Shown here: positions 27,657 through 37,085 of the stretch, one piece after another | Position numbering within the stretch: the stretch's first letter is position 1 | How the letters are laid out: every line of letters begins with the position of its first letter | Assembly: GCF_039769985.1 (NCBI RefSeq) | Contig: NZ_JBDNCH010000002.1 | Location: forward strand, 992,001-1,056,000 | Origin: Ponticoccus litoralis | GTDB lineage: Bacteria; Pseudomonadota; Alphaproteobacteria; Rhodobacterales; Rhodobacteraceae | Length of the DNA: 64,000 nucleotides | Reading direction: 5' to 3' | Program-made: the position numbers and the translations under genes | Notes under the pieces: generated by a model | Told to the model about the DNA's origin: nothing | The model's database searches: none | The model's input: the letters and a program-made list of their open reading frames with translations, nothing else

Positions 27657-28785
27657 ATGGTTCATTCCGATTTGTTCGACGCCGTCGCTTTCACCGCAGA
27701 GCTGGTCCGCATCCCCAGCTGCGACCCGCCGGGTGGCGAGCTTGCGGTGGCGCAGGCGGTGGCACGCCAGCTTGCGGCCCTCGGGATCGAGCACGAGCTT
27801 GACGAGTTCCTGCCGGGCCGTGCCAATGTGATCGGTCGGGTGCGCGGAACCGGGGCCAAGCCGCCCCTGGTGCTGTCCGCCCATCTCGACACCACCCCCG
27901 TGGGCGAGCAGGACTGGCAGTTCCCGCCCTTCGCCGGCGATGTTGTCGATGATCGCCTGCGCGGGCGCGGCGCCTCGGACATGAAATCGGCGGTCGCGAC
28001 CTTCATCGCCGCCGCCGACCGGATCAACCGGCGCGCCGAGCCGCTTGCGGGCGACGTGATCCTGGCCTTCACGGCTGGGGAAAGCGCCAACTGCCTTGGC
28101 GCGCACCATCTGGTGAAATCCGGCTTCCAGTCGGAAATCGGCGCCTTCCTCTGCGGCGAGCCCAGCACGCTGGATATCATCGTCGTAGAAAAGGCGATCC
28201 TGTGGCTGCAGGCCACGGCCAAGGGTGAGCTGGGGCATGTCTCTGGCGCGGCGGGCATCAATGCCATCGACCTGATGGTCGATTTCCTGACGGACCTTCG
28301 CGGCCTGACGCTGGACCTGCCCGAGCATCCCCTGCTGACGCCGCCCTCGGTGAACGTGGGCAGGATCGAAGGCGGCAGCGCGGTCAATGTGACGCCCGAC
28401 CGGTGCTCTGCCGAGATCGACGTCCGGTTCGGCCCCGGCATCGCGGTCGAAACGGTGATGGCGCAGCTGGAAGCGGTGCTGCCCGCGGGCGTCTCGCTAG
28501 AAATCACCGATTTCAAACATGCGGTGGAAGAACCCTCGGACAGCGATTTCGTGGCCGCCTGCACCGCGGCCATCGCCAGCCGAACGGGCCATGCGCCGCA
28601 GATCAAGGGCGTGTCCTATTACAGCGACGGTGCGATCCTTCTGGAAGGTCTGGATGTGCCCTTCGCCATCGTCGGCCCCGGCGATCTGGGCATGAGCGGC
28701 CAGGCGAACGAAACCGCCAGCGTAGAGCGGATCTCGCCAGGTGGTCGACATCTACGTCGATATCGCCACGCGGTGGCTGTCGTGA
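27657..28785 (+). CDS. M20/ArgE-DapE family hydrolase with an altered zinc site (frameshifted at 3' end)
   Basis: First gene of the catabolic operon. M20 fold: LVLSAHLDTTPVG (H76, D78), GRGASDMKSA (D108), FTAGESANCLGA, FLCGEPST (E168), GHVSGAAGINAIDLM in the dimerisation domain, and IVGPGDLGMSGQANE. In the usual enzymes the sequence is EE at 142-143 and AH near 347-348; here it is E-S and S-G. Both ligands of one zinc are missing while the other set remains, so it may be mononuclear. At about 28737 an extra C shifts the frame; the end is QVVDIYVDIATRWLS, TGA 28783-28785. Expected to cleave an N-acyl or peptide-like amide; substrate unknown. Confidence 0.88.
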
Positions 28786-29466
28786 CCGCGCGGGCGCCGC
28801 TGATCGCCATCACGCCCGATTGCGACGACGGGGCGGGACGGCTCGACGGAAACGCAGTACATCGTGCGCCGGAACTATGCCGAGGCCATCCGCGAGGCGG
28901 GCGGCATCCCGGTGATCCTCTCCTACGATATCGCGGAGATCCCGCGCTATCTGGAATGCTTCAGCGGCTTCCTGATCACCGGCGGCACCCCGAACGTCAC
29001 GGTCAAACCCCTTCGGACCGATTTCGAGATGGCGCTGATCGGCGCCGCGCTGGATGCGGGCCGCCCGCTGCTGGGGATCTGCAACGGCATGCAGATGATC
29101 GGCCTGACCCTTGGCGGCACGCTGATCGACAGCATTCCGGACGAGATCGAAGCCGCGGCAGAGCACCTGCCCTTCGCGGTGCCCGACCGTTTCGGACACC
29201 GGATCGCCATCGCGCCCGGCACCGGGCTTGCCGGGCTGGCGCAGGCCGCAACCGCAGAGGTGAACAGCCTGCACCGGCAGGGCATCGGCGGCAGCGGCAG
29301 CTTCGTTGTTTCCGCGGTTGCGCCCGACGGCGTGGCCGAGGCCATCGAGGGGCTGACCGAAAGCTATTGCGTCGGCCTGCAATGGCATCCCGAGTACCGA
29401 CTGTCGCGGCTCGACCGCGCCATCGTCAACGATTTCGTGCGCGCCTGCTGCGGCGCCGACGACTAG
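28782..29466 (+). CDS. Class I glutamine-amidotransferase-like gamma-glutamyl hydrolase, peptidase C26 (frameshifted)
   Basis: PuuD-like family. GTG 28782 overlaps the stop of the M20 gene by four bases (GTGA). The N terminus reads APLIAITPDCDDGAG, then one extra base at about 28830-28838 shifts the frame to DGSTETQYIVRRNYAEAIRE. Later motifs are GFLITGGTPNV, the nucleophile elbow LLGICNGMQMIGL and the His-Glu part GLQWHPEY, so the triad is complete. About 227 residues. Known relatives hydrolyse gamma-glutamyl-GABA or gamma-glutamyl amines; the precise substrate here is open. Confidence 0.88.
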
Positions 29467-29494
29467 CCGACACCCTCAACGGATTGGATCCGAC

Positions 29495-29963
29495 ATGAAC
29501 GTTTCTGAGAAACTGGCCGCGCTTGGCCTCGTGCTTCCGGCTGCCTCGACCCCACCGGGCGCGTTTCGCGGCGCGGTGCGCCATGGCAATACCGTCACCG
29601 TCTCCGGGCAGGTGCCCCTGCAGGACGGCAAGGTGATGATGGTCGGCAGCCTCGGGCGCCGATGTGACGATCGAACAGGGCCGCGACTGCGCCCGCTGCG
29701 CCCTGCTGAACGCGCTTGCGCAGGTCGAGGCGATCTGCGGGTCGCTGGACCTTGTCGAAGGCTTCGTCCGGCTTGGCGGATACGTGGCGGCAACGCCCGA
29801 TTTCACCCAGCACGGCAAGGTGATCGACGGCGCGTCCGAGCTGCTGCGCGACATCTTCGGCGACCGGGCCGCCCATGCCCGCGTGGCGATGGGCATGGCC
29901 TCCCTGCCCCGCGGTGTGCCGGTCGAGATCGAACTGACCGTCATCCTCCGGGACAACGGCTGA
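29495..29963 (+). CDS. RidA/YjgF family protein (frameshifted)
   Basis: About 155 residues after correction. MNVSEKLAALGLVLP, GNTVTVSGQVPLQDG, then an extra G at 29654-29656; reading on as GADVTIEQGRDCARCALLNA, FTQHGKVIDGASELLRDIFG and HARVAMGMASLPRGVPVEIE. This end matches the RidA-like group with an ASLP-type C terminus. RidA proteins hydrolyse reactive enamine/imine intermediates, which suits a neighbour that oxidises amino groups. ATG 29495, one base before the next gene ends the intergenic space. Confidence 0.87.
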
Positions 29964-29964
29964 C

Positions 29965-31192
29965 ATGGCGCGCGTCGCCGTGATCGGGGCGGGCGTCGTT
30001 GGCGTCGCCTCGGCCTACATGCTGTGCAAGGCCGGGCATCAGGTCACTCTGGTCGACCGCAATGCCGGCCCCTGCGCGGGCGCAAGCGTCCGCAACGGTG
30101 CCCAGTTGAGCTATGCCTATGGCGACGCGCTGGCATCGCCCTCGCTGCTGAAGCACTTGCCGGGCATCCTGCTGGGGCGCGACCCGGCCTATCGGGTCCG
30201 TCTTCACGCCGATCCCGAGTTCCTGATCTGGGGCCTGCGCTTTCTGGCGAACACAAGCAGCGCGCGCTATCTGTCCAATACCCGCTATCTTCTGCAGATG
30301 GCCGCTGGCACACGCAGTCTTCTGCAAGAGGTCCTGGACGAGTTCCAGATGGACTTCGATTACACGGTTTCGGGCAAGATGATCCTCTTCCCGACCGCCG
30401 CCTCCTTTGCGGCGGCGCAAAGCGGCTACGCGCTCAAGACCTCGATGGGCATCCGGCAGCAGATGCTGAGCCGCGACGAGGCGACGGCCATCGAGCCCGC
30501 CCTCGCCCATTACCGGGACGAGATCGCGGGTGTCGTCTACAGCCCCGACGACGCCGCCGGGCGACCAAGCGAGTTCTGTGCGCAGCTGATCGGGCACCTG
30601 ACGGCCTCCTACGGGCTGCGGACGCGGTATCAGTGCGAGGCCGAGCGGCTTCTGACCCGCAAGGGCCGGGTCCATGGCGTGATGTTCCGCAACTACGAGA
30701 CGCTGGACTGCGACGCCGTGGTCATCGCCACCGGCTATGGCACCAAGCTCTCGGCGCCCTTCAGCCCTGCCTTCAGCAGCGTCTGGCCGGTGCAGGGCTA
30801 TTCCGTGACGCTGCCCGCCACGGAAGGGGCGATGCAGACCTCCATCACCGATCTCAAGCGCAAGATGGTCTTCGCCCGGCTGGGCGATCAGGTCCGGATC
30901 GCGGGCATGGCCGATATCGGCCGCCGCCGCTTTGCCTTCGAGCAGGATCGCTTTGCCGCGCTCAAGGAAGGCGCGCAGGCCGCCTTTGCCCGGGGCTTTG
31001 CCTCTGCCGAGGAACAGGATGCGCAATCCTGGTCCGACGCCCGGCCCTGCACGCCCTCCTCGCGCCCGATCATCGCCCCGGGCAAATCCAGGGGCGTGTT
31101 CCTGAACTACGGCCACGGCACACTGGGCTGGACTCTGTGCCTCGGCTCGTACCGCGAGACTGCAGGAGGTCATGCGCGACCACGGAATTTAA
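29965..31192 (+). CDS. FAD-dependent D-amino-acid dehydrogenase-like oxidoreductase (frameshifted at 3' end)
   Basis: DadA-like. The FAD-binding VIGAGVVGVASAYMLCKAGH is at residues 5-25, followed by VTLVDRNAGPCAGASVRNGAQ. Also GVVYSPDDAAGRPSEFC, AVVIATGYGTKL, GYSVTLP and SDARPCTPSSRPIIAPGKS; the FAD-side NYGHGTLGWTLCLGS is at the C terminus. At about 31150 the frame shifts; RLQEVMRDHGI then ends at TAA 31190-31192, giving about 409 residues. Membrane-associated oxidative deamination of an amino acid to an imine/2-oxo acid is expected; the following imine step suits RidA next door. Confidence 0.88.
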
Positions 31193-31249
31193 CCGACACA
31201 CCGGCGCCAGGCAGAGCCCTGGCCACCAGACACTCAAAGGGAGAAGAGA

Positions 31250-32497
31250 ATGAACGACAAGACTGAAACCGCGGCACCGCCGCAGCATTCGTTTCGCGAC
31301 AAGCTTCGGGCCATAGGGCCCGCCGTCGTCATCACCGGTTCTTTCATCGGTCCCGGCACGATCACGACGGCAACCCGCACCGGCGCGGACTACGGCTACA
31401 GCCTGCTCTGGACCGTCGCTTTCGCCATCATCGCCACCATCGTCCTGCAGGAAATGGCCGCCCGCCTTGGCGTTGTCACCCGTGAAGGACTGGCGGAAGC
31501 CATCGGCAAGACCTTCCAGAACCGCATCCTGAAGTATCTCAGCCTCGGGCTTGTCGGGCTTGCCATTCCGCTGGGCTGCGTCGCCTACATGGGCGGCGAC
31601 CTGACCGGCTCTGCCGCCGGCCTGTCCAGCATCACCGGCGTCTCCACGCAGATCCTCGGGCCGCTGATCGGGATCGCCATCCTGATCCTGATCAACTACG
31701 GCCCCTACGAGCTGGTCGAGAAGATCCTGATGGTGCTGGTCGCGATCATGGCGGTCGTCTTCGTCTTCGCGATGTTCGCCGTCGGACCCGACTGGTCCGA
31801 GGTCGCGACGGGCCTGATCCCCAGCATTCCGCCCGGCGGCCTGTTCCTCGTTCTGGGCCTGATCGGCACCACCATCGTTCCCTACAACCTGTTCATTCAC
31901 GCAGTGAACGCACGCAAGTCCTTTGCCAGCACCGACGAGCTGGCGCTGACCAAGCTGGACATCTTCGTCGCGATCACCGTCGGCGGCGTGATCACCGCCG
32001 CGGTCCTGATCACCGCCGGGGCCGTCATTCGCGGGGTGCCCGTCGAGAGCGTCGCCGTCATGTCCGAGGCGCTGCGCCCGATCATGGGGGATTTCTCCAA
32101 CTACTTCCTCAGCATCGGCCTGATCGCGGCGGGCCTGTCCTCGGCCATCGTGACCCCGCTTGGGGCCTCCTATGTTCTGGCGGGCATCTTCGGGTGGCGC
32201 TACGACAAATCGGACCGCCGCTTCTTTGCCACCAACATGGCGATCCTGATCTTCGGCATCCTGATCTCCGCGACCGGCCTGAACCCCATCGCCGTGATCA
32301 TCTCGGCCCAGGTTCTCAACGGGATCATCCTGCCCGTCGCGGTGATCTTCCTTGTCGTGATCACCAGTCAGGCCCGCTTCATGCGTGAGTACGTGAACTC
32401 GAAACTCTCGCTGACCCTCGGGGCTCTCGCGGCCATCGTGACGCTCTTCCTTGGCGGGAAAAGCCTGATCTCGACGCTGACCGCCCTGTTGGGCTGA
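31250..32497 (+). CDS. NRAMP-fold transporter lacking the metal-binding residues
   Basis: 415 residues, 11 predicted membrane helices, NRAMP family by overall sequence (IGPAVVITGSFIGPGTITTA; YGYSLLWTVAF; IGTTIVPYNLFIHAVNARKS). In canonical NRAMPs helix 1 has DPGN and helix 6 has MPH. Here these read GPGT (G34, T37) and VPY (V210-Y212), so the Asp, Asn and Met that hold the metal are all gone. Metal transport is therefore unlikely. Close relatives such as Bacillus YcsG sit beside 5-oxoproline genes. Here it follows amino-compound enzymes, so an organic substrate is inferred. RBS AGGGAGAAGAG before ATG 31250. Confidence 0.9.
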   Translation: MNDKTETAAPPQHSFRDKLRAIGPAVVITGSFIGPGTITTATRTGADYGYSLLWTVAFAIIATIVLQEMAARLGVVTREGLAEAIGKTFQNRILKYLSLGLVGLAIPLGCVAYMGGDLTGSAAGLSSITGVSTQILGPLIGIAILILINYGPYELVEKILMVLVAIMAVVFVFAMFAVGPDWSEVATGLIPSIPPGGLFLVLGLIGTTIVPYNLFIHAVNARKSFASTDELALTKLDIFVAITVGGVITAAVLITAGAVIRGVPVESVAVMSEALRPIMGDFSNYFLSIGLIAAGLSSAIVTPLGASYVLAGIFGWRYDKSDRRFFATNMAILIFGILISATGLNPIAVIISAQVLNGIILPVAVIFLVVITSQARFMREYVNSKLSLTLGALAAIVTLFLGGKSLISTLTALLG

Positions 32498-32504
32498 CCC
32501 TTGT

Positions 32505-32531
32505 GCGCGCCATCCGCGAAGGGTGGCGCGC
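32505..32531. terminator. Hairpin between convergent genes
   Basis: GCGCGCCA / TGGCGCGC, 8-bp stem with an 11-base loop, eight bases after the transporter stop and 36 bases before the end of the convergent racemase-like gene. Could serve both. Confidence 0.55.
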
Positions 32532-32566
32532 GCTGACCCTGCAAGGCAGGGCCGACATGGCCTTCG

Positions 32567-33313
32567 CTATTGCAGAAGGCGGCCAAAGCCCTCGATCCGG
32601 GCGGGCCGGTCGATCAGCTGAAGCGCGTGCCAGAAGGACGCCTGATTGCTGGTGACAACCGGCAGGCCCGTCGCTGCTTCGACCGGCGCAATCGCGTCCA
32701 GCCCGCGCGAGGTCGTGCAGGAAATGAAGATCGCCTCGGCATCCGTCAGGTCCATCGCCTCAAGCACCTTCAGATAGTGATCCGGTCCGGGCAGCGCGAT
32801 CTCTTCGTCCGTCAGCAGGCCAAGGCAGCGCGCGCTGCTGATGGCGATGCCGCCGTTGCGGAAGACATCGGCGGTGATCTCTGCCACGTCCGGCGTATAG
32901 GGCGCGATGAAGGCGATACGCTTGCAGCCCAGATGGTCCAGTGCCGCGACCGCCGCCGTTGCCGGGTTGGTGACCGCAAGACCGGGTTTGACCGCATGCA
33001 CCCGCGCCGCGACATTGTCGGGACCGATGACCGCCGACCCCGAGGTGCAGCCGAAGACCAGCGCGTCGATTTCCGCCTCGGGCAACAGCAGTTCCGTGGC
33101 ATCGCCGATGCCATCGGCCAGCCGGGCCAGCGTCACCGGCGTCAGCGGCATCTCCAGCGCGATCCGGGTGGTGTAGATATCGACATTCGCGGCCAATCCC
33201 AGCCGCCAGAAGTCGCGCTCGATCAGGATATCGGAGGCCGGTGACAGCAAGCCCAGCCGCACCCGCCGCCCCTGCCGATCGGCATGTGTCAGCTTCGTTT
33301 CATGAACGTCCAC
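32567..33313 (-). CDS. Maleate isomerase / Asp-Glu racemase superfamily protein
   Basis: 248 residues from GTG 33313 (GAGGAGAGG seven bases upstream). Two catalytic cysteines of the maleate cis-trans isomerase/arylmalonate decarboxylase/EutA group are present: C89 in ALVFGCTSGSAVIG and C199 in AIFISCTTSRG. Also RVRLGLLSPASDILIERDFW and VTNPATAAVAALDHLG. Reactions in this family are isomerisation, racemisation or decarboxylation through a Cys-stabilised carbanion. Convergent with the NRAMP-like gene; likely to belong to the same pathway (inference). Confidence 0.88.
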   Translation of the reverse strand: MDVHETKLTHADRQGRRVRLGLLSPASDILIERDFWRLGLAANVDIYTTRIALEMPLTPVTLARLADGIGDATELLLPEAEIDALVFGCTSGSAVIGPDNVAARVHAVKPGLAVTNPATAAVAALDHLGCKRIAFIAPYTPDVAEITADVFRNGGIAISSARCLGLLTDEEIALPGPDHYLKVLEAMDLTDAEAIFISCTTSRGLDAIAPVEAATGLPVVTSNQASFWHALQLIDRPARIEGFGRLLQ

Positions 33314-33766
33314 GTCGGGTCCTCTCCTCATCTGGATAGGCGGCGCCCGATGCGGCGCCGCTGAACTGGCGGACACTTGCCAGCATCGCATGAAATTGGA
33401 AGCGAAGAGTGCGCATGCATTGATCGGGATTCGCGATAAGCCAACCCACCGTCCGGCGCGGGCCACCGGGCCCGACGGGACCCTCGGCGCGACCGCCCGG
33501 GACAAGCAGGTTTGCCGAGATTAATACACTTCGGCGCAACCGTCACCGGTGAACCGAAATTGCGCCATGTCACCGCTGTCATCGGCGCAGAGCCGGCCCC
33601 GGGCCGGGCCTGCACCCGCCGCGCCCCATGCGGATGTCGCAAGACGGCCCCGGCACGGTCATGGCCTGCCGCCCCCCGGACCGCCCGCCCGGACCCGGAA
33701 CCGCAAAGCGCTGCCCGCCCCGGCAAGCCTCTGGCGCGGCACCGCTGCCGACGATAGCCTGCCCCC
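33314..33766. other. Gene-free divergent region between the racemase-like gene and the histidine kinase
   Basis: 453 bases. The middle (33480-33560) is less GC-rich, with TTTGCCGAGATTAATACACTTC and a TCACCGGTGA palindrome at 33543-33552; promoters for both divergent genes are probably here, but no hexamer pair is convincing. The open frames seen are arginine-rich and without motifs. No RNA gene recognised. Confidence 0.5.
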
Positions 33767-35666
33767 ATGTCATCGCGCGCATCCCTCACGCAGGCCGGGC
33801 TGAACCTGATCCAGCAGGCGCTGACGATCTACGACAGCGACCTGAAACTCGCCGTCTGCAACGCCCGCTTTGCCGAGTTGTTCGACCTGCCCGAGCATCT
33901 CACCCGCCCCGGCGCCACCTTCGAAGAGACCATCCGCCATCTCGTCACCCGTGGCGAATACGGCCCGATCAGCGACATAGAGGCCGCCATCCGCGACCGC
34001 GTCACCACCGCCCGCGCCTTCGAGCCGCATTACATGGAGCGCACCCGCGCCAATGGCCGGACGATCAGCGTCGAGGGCGCGCCGCTGGCGCAGGGCGGCT
34101 GGGTCACGGTCTATACCGACATCACCGATGTCCGCGCGCAGGAACAGCTCTTGCGCACCCGGTCAGAGCTGCTCTCCGAAGAGGTTCTGACCCGCTCCGA
34201 GGAACTGGCCGCCACCAACCGCCGTCTCGCCTCGGCCAATGCCGCGCTTGAAGAGGCGCGCCGCGAACTGGTCGAGATCGAGGCCCGCACGCGCACCACC
34301 GCAGAAATGGTGCCCGCCCATATCGCCCGCGTCGGGGCCGACCGGCGCTATACCTTCTCGAACAACCGCCTGCCCGACGTCATGCCGGGGCGGCCGTCCT
34401 CGGTCCTCGGGATGCACATCGCCGATACGCTGGGCGCGCAGGCCTACGACCGGGTGCGCCCGCATCTGGAGGCGGCGCTGGACGAGCCGCGCCAGCACCT
34501 TCGAGTTCACCGACGAGACCTCGTCCCGGCGCATCCGCGCCAGCTTTACCCCCGATCCGCTGGAACCGGGGGCCTATATCCTCAGCCAGGACGTCACCGA
34601 GGAAACCCAGACCCGCGCCGCCCTGCAACAGACGCGGCGGCGCGAGATGGCGGCGCAGCTGACCTCCGGCATGGCGCATGACTTTTCCAACCTGCTGACG
34701 ATCATCCTCGGGATGCAGTCCAAGCTGGCGCGGCTGACCGACGACCCCGAGGCGCAGCGCCTGATCGCCGCCACGCTTCAGGCCGCGCGCCGGGGCGGCG
34801 ACCTGCTGGGCCGGATCGCCGATATCACCGACCAGCGCCGCTGGCAGCCGCGCCCGCTGCGGCTGAGCGGCCTGCTGGACGACCTGCACACGCTGGCCGC
34901 CCCGGTGCTGCCCACCGGCATCGCGCTGGAGATCGAGGACCACACCACCGGCCTGCTCATGCTCGACCCCGGGCAGATGCAGGACGCGCTGCTGAACCTC
35001 GTCCTGAACGCGCGCGACGCCGTGTCCCCCGCCGGGACCATCCGCATCGCCGCCCGCGAGGTACAGGAGACATGGCTGGAACTGACCGTCTCGGACACCG
35101 GGCCGGGCTTTTCGCCCCGCGCCCTGACCGAGGGGCTGGCGCCCTTCTTCACCACCAAGGGCGATGCGGGCACCGGGCTGGGGCTGGCCATGGTCTACGA
35201 CATGACGAAACTCGCGGGCGGGTCGGTGCGGCTGGAAAACCCCGGCACCGGGGCCCGCGTCACCCTGCGCCTGCCCTTGCGGCGGGGTGGCGCCCTGCCC
35301 GCCTCCGGCCTCGTGCTGCTGGTCGAGGACAGCCCCGACCTGCGCGAACCGGTGCGCGAGATGCTGACCGCCATGGGCCATGCGGTGGTCGAGGCGGCCT
35401 CTGTCGCCGAGGCGCGGGCGTTGGCCGAGGGCCTGCCGGATGTGGCGCTGGTGCTGTCGGACGTCGATCTGGAGGGCGAGCAGCCCGGCACCGATCTTGT
35501 CGGGCTGCTGCCCGGGTTGCCGGTGGTGCTGATGACCTCGCTGCCCGCCGGGCACCCGCTGCACCGCCGCGCCGCCGCCCCGGCCCCGGTGCTGGCGAAA
35601 CCCTTCGGACCGGCGGCCCTGTCCCACGCGCTGCAGGCCGCCGCCCCCCGGATGGCGCTGCCATGA
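33767..35666 (+). CDS. PAS-containing hybrid histidine kinase/response regulator (frameshifted)
   Basis: About 632 residues after correction. The N-terminal PAS_7-type domain is ALTIYDSDLKLAVCNARFAE to VTVYTDITDVRAQ. A coiled coil follows (about residues 125-175, RSEELAATNRRLASANAALE), then a second PAS (RRYTFSNNRLPDVM). The frame shifts at about 34498 (extra C; RQHFEFTDET). The H-box is MAHDFSNLLTI, N-box LLNLVLNARDAV, G-boxes DTGPGFS and GTGLGLAMVYDMTKLAGG. The C-terminal receiver starts LVLLVEDSPDLREP with the phosphoacceptor in LVLSDVDL. No membrane segment: a cytosolic sensor. It pairs with the OmpR-type regulator downstream. Confidence 0.9.
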
Positions 35667-35982
35667 CCCGGCGGCCCTCCCGGTCCGGCCCCGGCCGTCG
35701 CGGAACGCCCCGGACCGGCCGCCCTGTCGCAGCCGCCGACGGCTCCGCCCGCCCTGCAAGGCGGTTCCTTGACGGGGCACCCCCTCTTTCCCGCCGCACC
35801 GCGCCCCGCGATCCCGCCCGCAGCGCCACGGGCGAAGACCTCCGAACCTGGCGCAGCGGCCCGCGCGCCGCAGGTCCCCGCCCCCGGTCCTGCCGGGCCT
35901 TGACGCCGCGTTCCGCCCCATCGCGGCGCCCCCTGCCCCGAAGCCGGTTCCCACGCCGCCCTGCCCGCAGTATCCAGTACCC
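35667..35982 (+). other. Interval between kinase and response regulator, no credible gene
   Basis: 316 bases of very GC-rich sequence. An open frame from ATG 35663 to 35986 overlaps the kinase stop but encodes only Arg/Pro/Ser-rich residues, typical of out-of-frame high-GC sequence. No terminator with a T tract was seen, so kinase and regulator may still be co-transcribed. Confidence 0.5.
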
Positions 35983-36678
35983 ATGACAGCCCTTGTGACC
36001 ATCCTCGACGACGAGCCCGCCATTCGCGCGCTTCTGTCAGAAACGCTGACCGAGGCGGGCTTTCGCTGCCAGGCCTTCGCCCGGGCGACAGAGTTCGAGG
36101 CCGCGCTGCGCCGGACCACGCCGGATGTCTGCCTTGTGGACCTTGGCCTGCCGGACCGCGACGGGCTGTCGGTGGTGCACCGGCTGGCGCTGGAACAGGG
36201 CGCGACGATCATCATCATCTCGGGCCGCGCGCAGGTGCAGGACCGGGTGACCGGGCTGGAACTGGGCGCCGACGACTACATCATCAAGCCCTTCGATCCC
36301 GCCGAGGTGGTGGCCCGCATCCGCGCCCGCCTGCGCGGCCCGCGCCGCAGCGCCACCGGCAACACCGCCCGCTTCGAGGGCTGGACCGCCCATTTCGACC
36401 GCTACGCGCTGGAGGCGGACGACGGCACAGAGACCCCCTTCTCGCATGCCGAGGGCGAAGTCCTGCGGCTGTTCCTCGAAAGCCCCAAGCGGCTGATCTC
36501 GCGCGCGCAGATGCAGGAAAGCCTTGGCGGCGCGGCGGGCGAAAGCTTTGACCGGGCGATGGACGTGCGGATTTCCCGCCTGCGCACGAAGCTGCGCGAG
36601 GACCCGCGCAACCCGCGCCTGATCAAGACGATCTACGGCGCCGGCTATATCTTTCTGGGCGAGGTCGTCTGGGAATAA
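35983..36678 (+). CDS. OmpR-family response regulator
   Basis: 231 residues. Receiver: acidic pocket D9-D10-E11, phosphoacceptor D53 in CLVDLGLPDRDG, S80, and K102 in YIIKPFDP. The linker is short. The C-terminal winged helix has SHAEGEVLRLFLESPKRLIS, then SFDRAMDVRISRLRTKLRED and IKTIYGAGYIFLGEV. Likely phosphorylated by the upstream hybrid kinase. Targets cannot be told from the sequence. Confidence 0.94.
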   Translation: MTALVTILDDEPAIRALLSETLTEAGFRCQAFARATEFEAALRRTTPDVCLVDLGLPDRDGLSVVHRLALEQGATIIIISGRAQVQDRVTGLELGADDYIIKPFDPAEVVARIRARLRGPRRSATGNTARFEGWTAHFDRYALEADDGTETPFSHAEGEVLRLFLESPKRLISRAQMQESLGGAAGESFDRAMDVRISRLRTKLREDPRNPRLIKTIYGAGYIFLGEVVWE

Positions 36679-36846
36679 CCGCGCGGGCACGCGGGATCGT
36701 CGCCGGGCTTTCCGCGATGCCCTGTCACGGCTGCGCCGGGCAGGATCGTCCTGTCGGCTGGTCCCTCCGCAAGGCCCTGCCCGCTGGCCCCGGGGAACCA
36801 CACGCCGATGGTGGTGCACGGCCCCGAGCCCGGCGCGCCCCATGCG

Positions 36847-37035
36847 TTACGGCTGCACCGTGGTATAGATCTCTGCCGTGCCCAGCAGCGTTTTGACATG
36901 AGGCAACACCGCCACCGCGACCACACCGACCAATGCGCCGATGGCCAGCCGCACCGGCGCCCGTCCCAGCCTTGGCCCGGCCAGTCCCAGCACGCCGCAG
37001 ACCGTTGCATAGAACCCCAGCGAAACCGGATCCAT
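36847..37035 (-). CDS. Small hydrophobic membrane protein, unknown function
   Basis: 62 residues from ATG 37035, with AAGGAGG placed well upstream. Two hydrophobic segments, LGFYATVCGVLGLAGPRLG and LAIGALVGVVAVAVLPHVK, then TLLGTAEIYTTVQP. No known family. It lies 50 bases after the carbamoylase-like gene on the same strand. Confidence 0.7.
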   Translation of the reverse strand: MDPVSLGFYATVCGVLGLAGPRLGRAPVRLAIGALVGVVAVAVLPHVKTLLGTAEIYTTVQP

Positions 37036-37085
37036 CGCCGCCTCCTTGCCTTGCAACGGCAGGATAGCGCGGCACTGCCCCTGCG

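Noticed and set aside
31250..32497. Call as Mn2+/Fe2+ transporter MntH
   Set aside because: Overall family similarity is real, but the DPGN and MPH metal motifs are both missing.
33328..33789. Minus-strand open frame in the racemase-kinase gap
   Set aside because: Runs antisense into the kinase start, shows random high-GC composition and has no ribosome binding site.
35663..35986. Open frame starting with an ATGA overlap at the kinase stop
   Set aside because: The overlap is attractive, but the product is almost wholly Arg, Pro, Ser and Ala with no conserved pattern.
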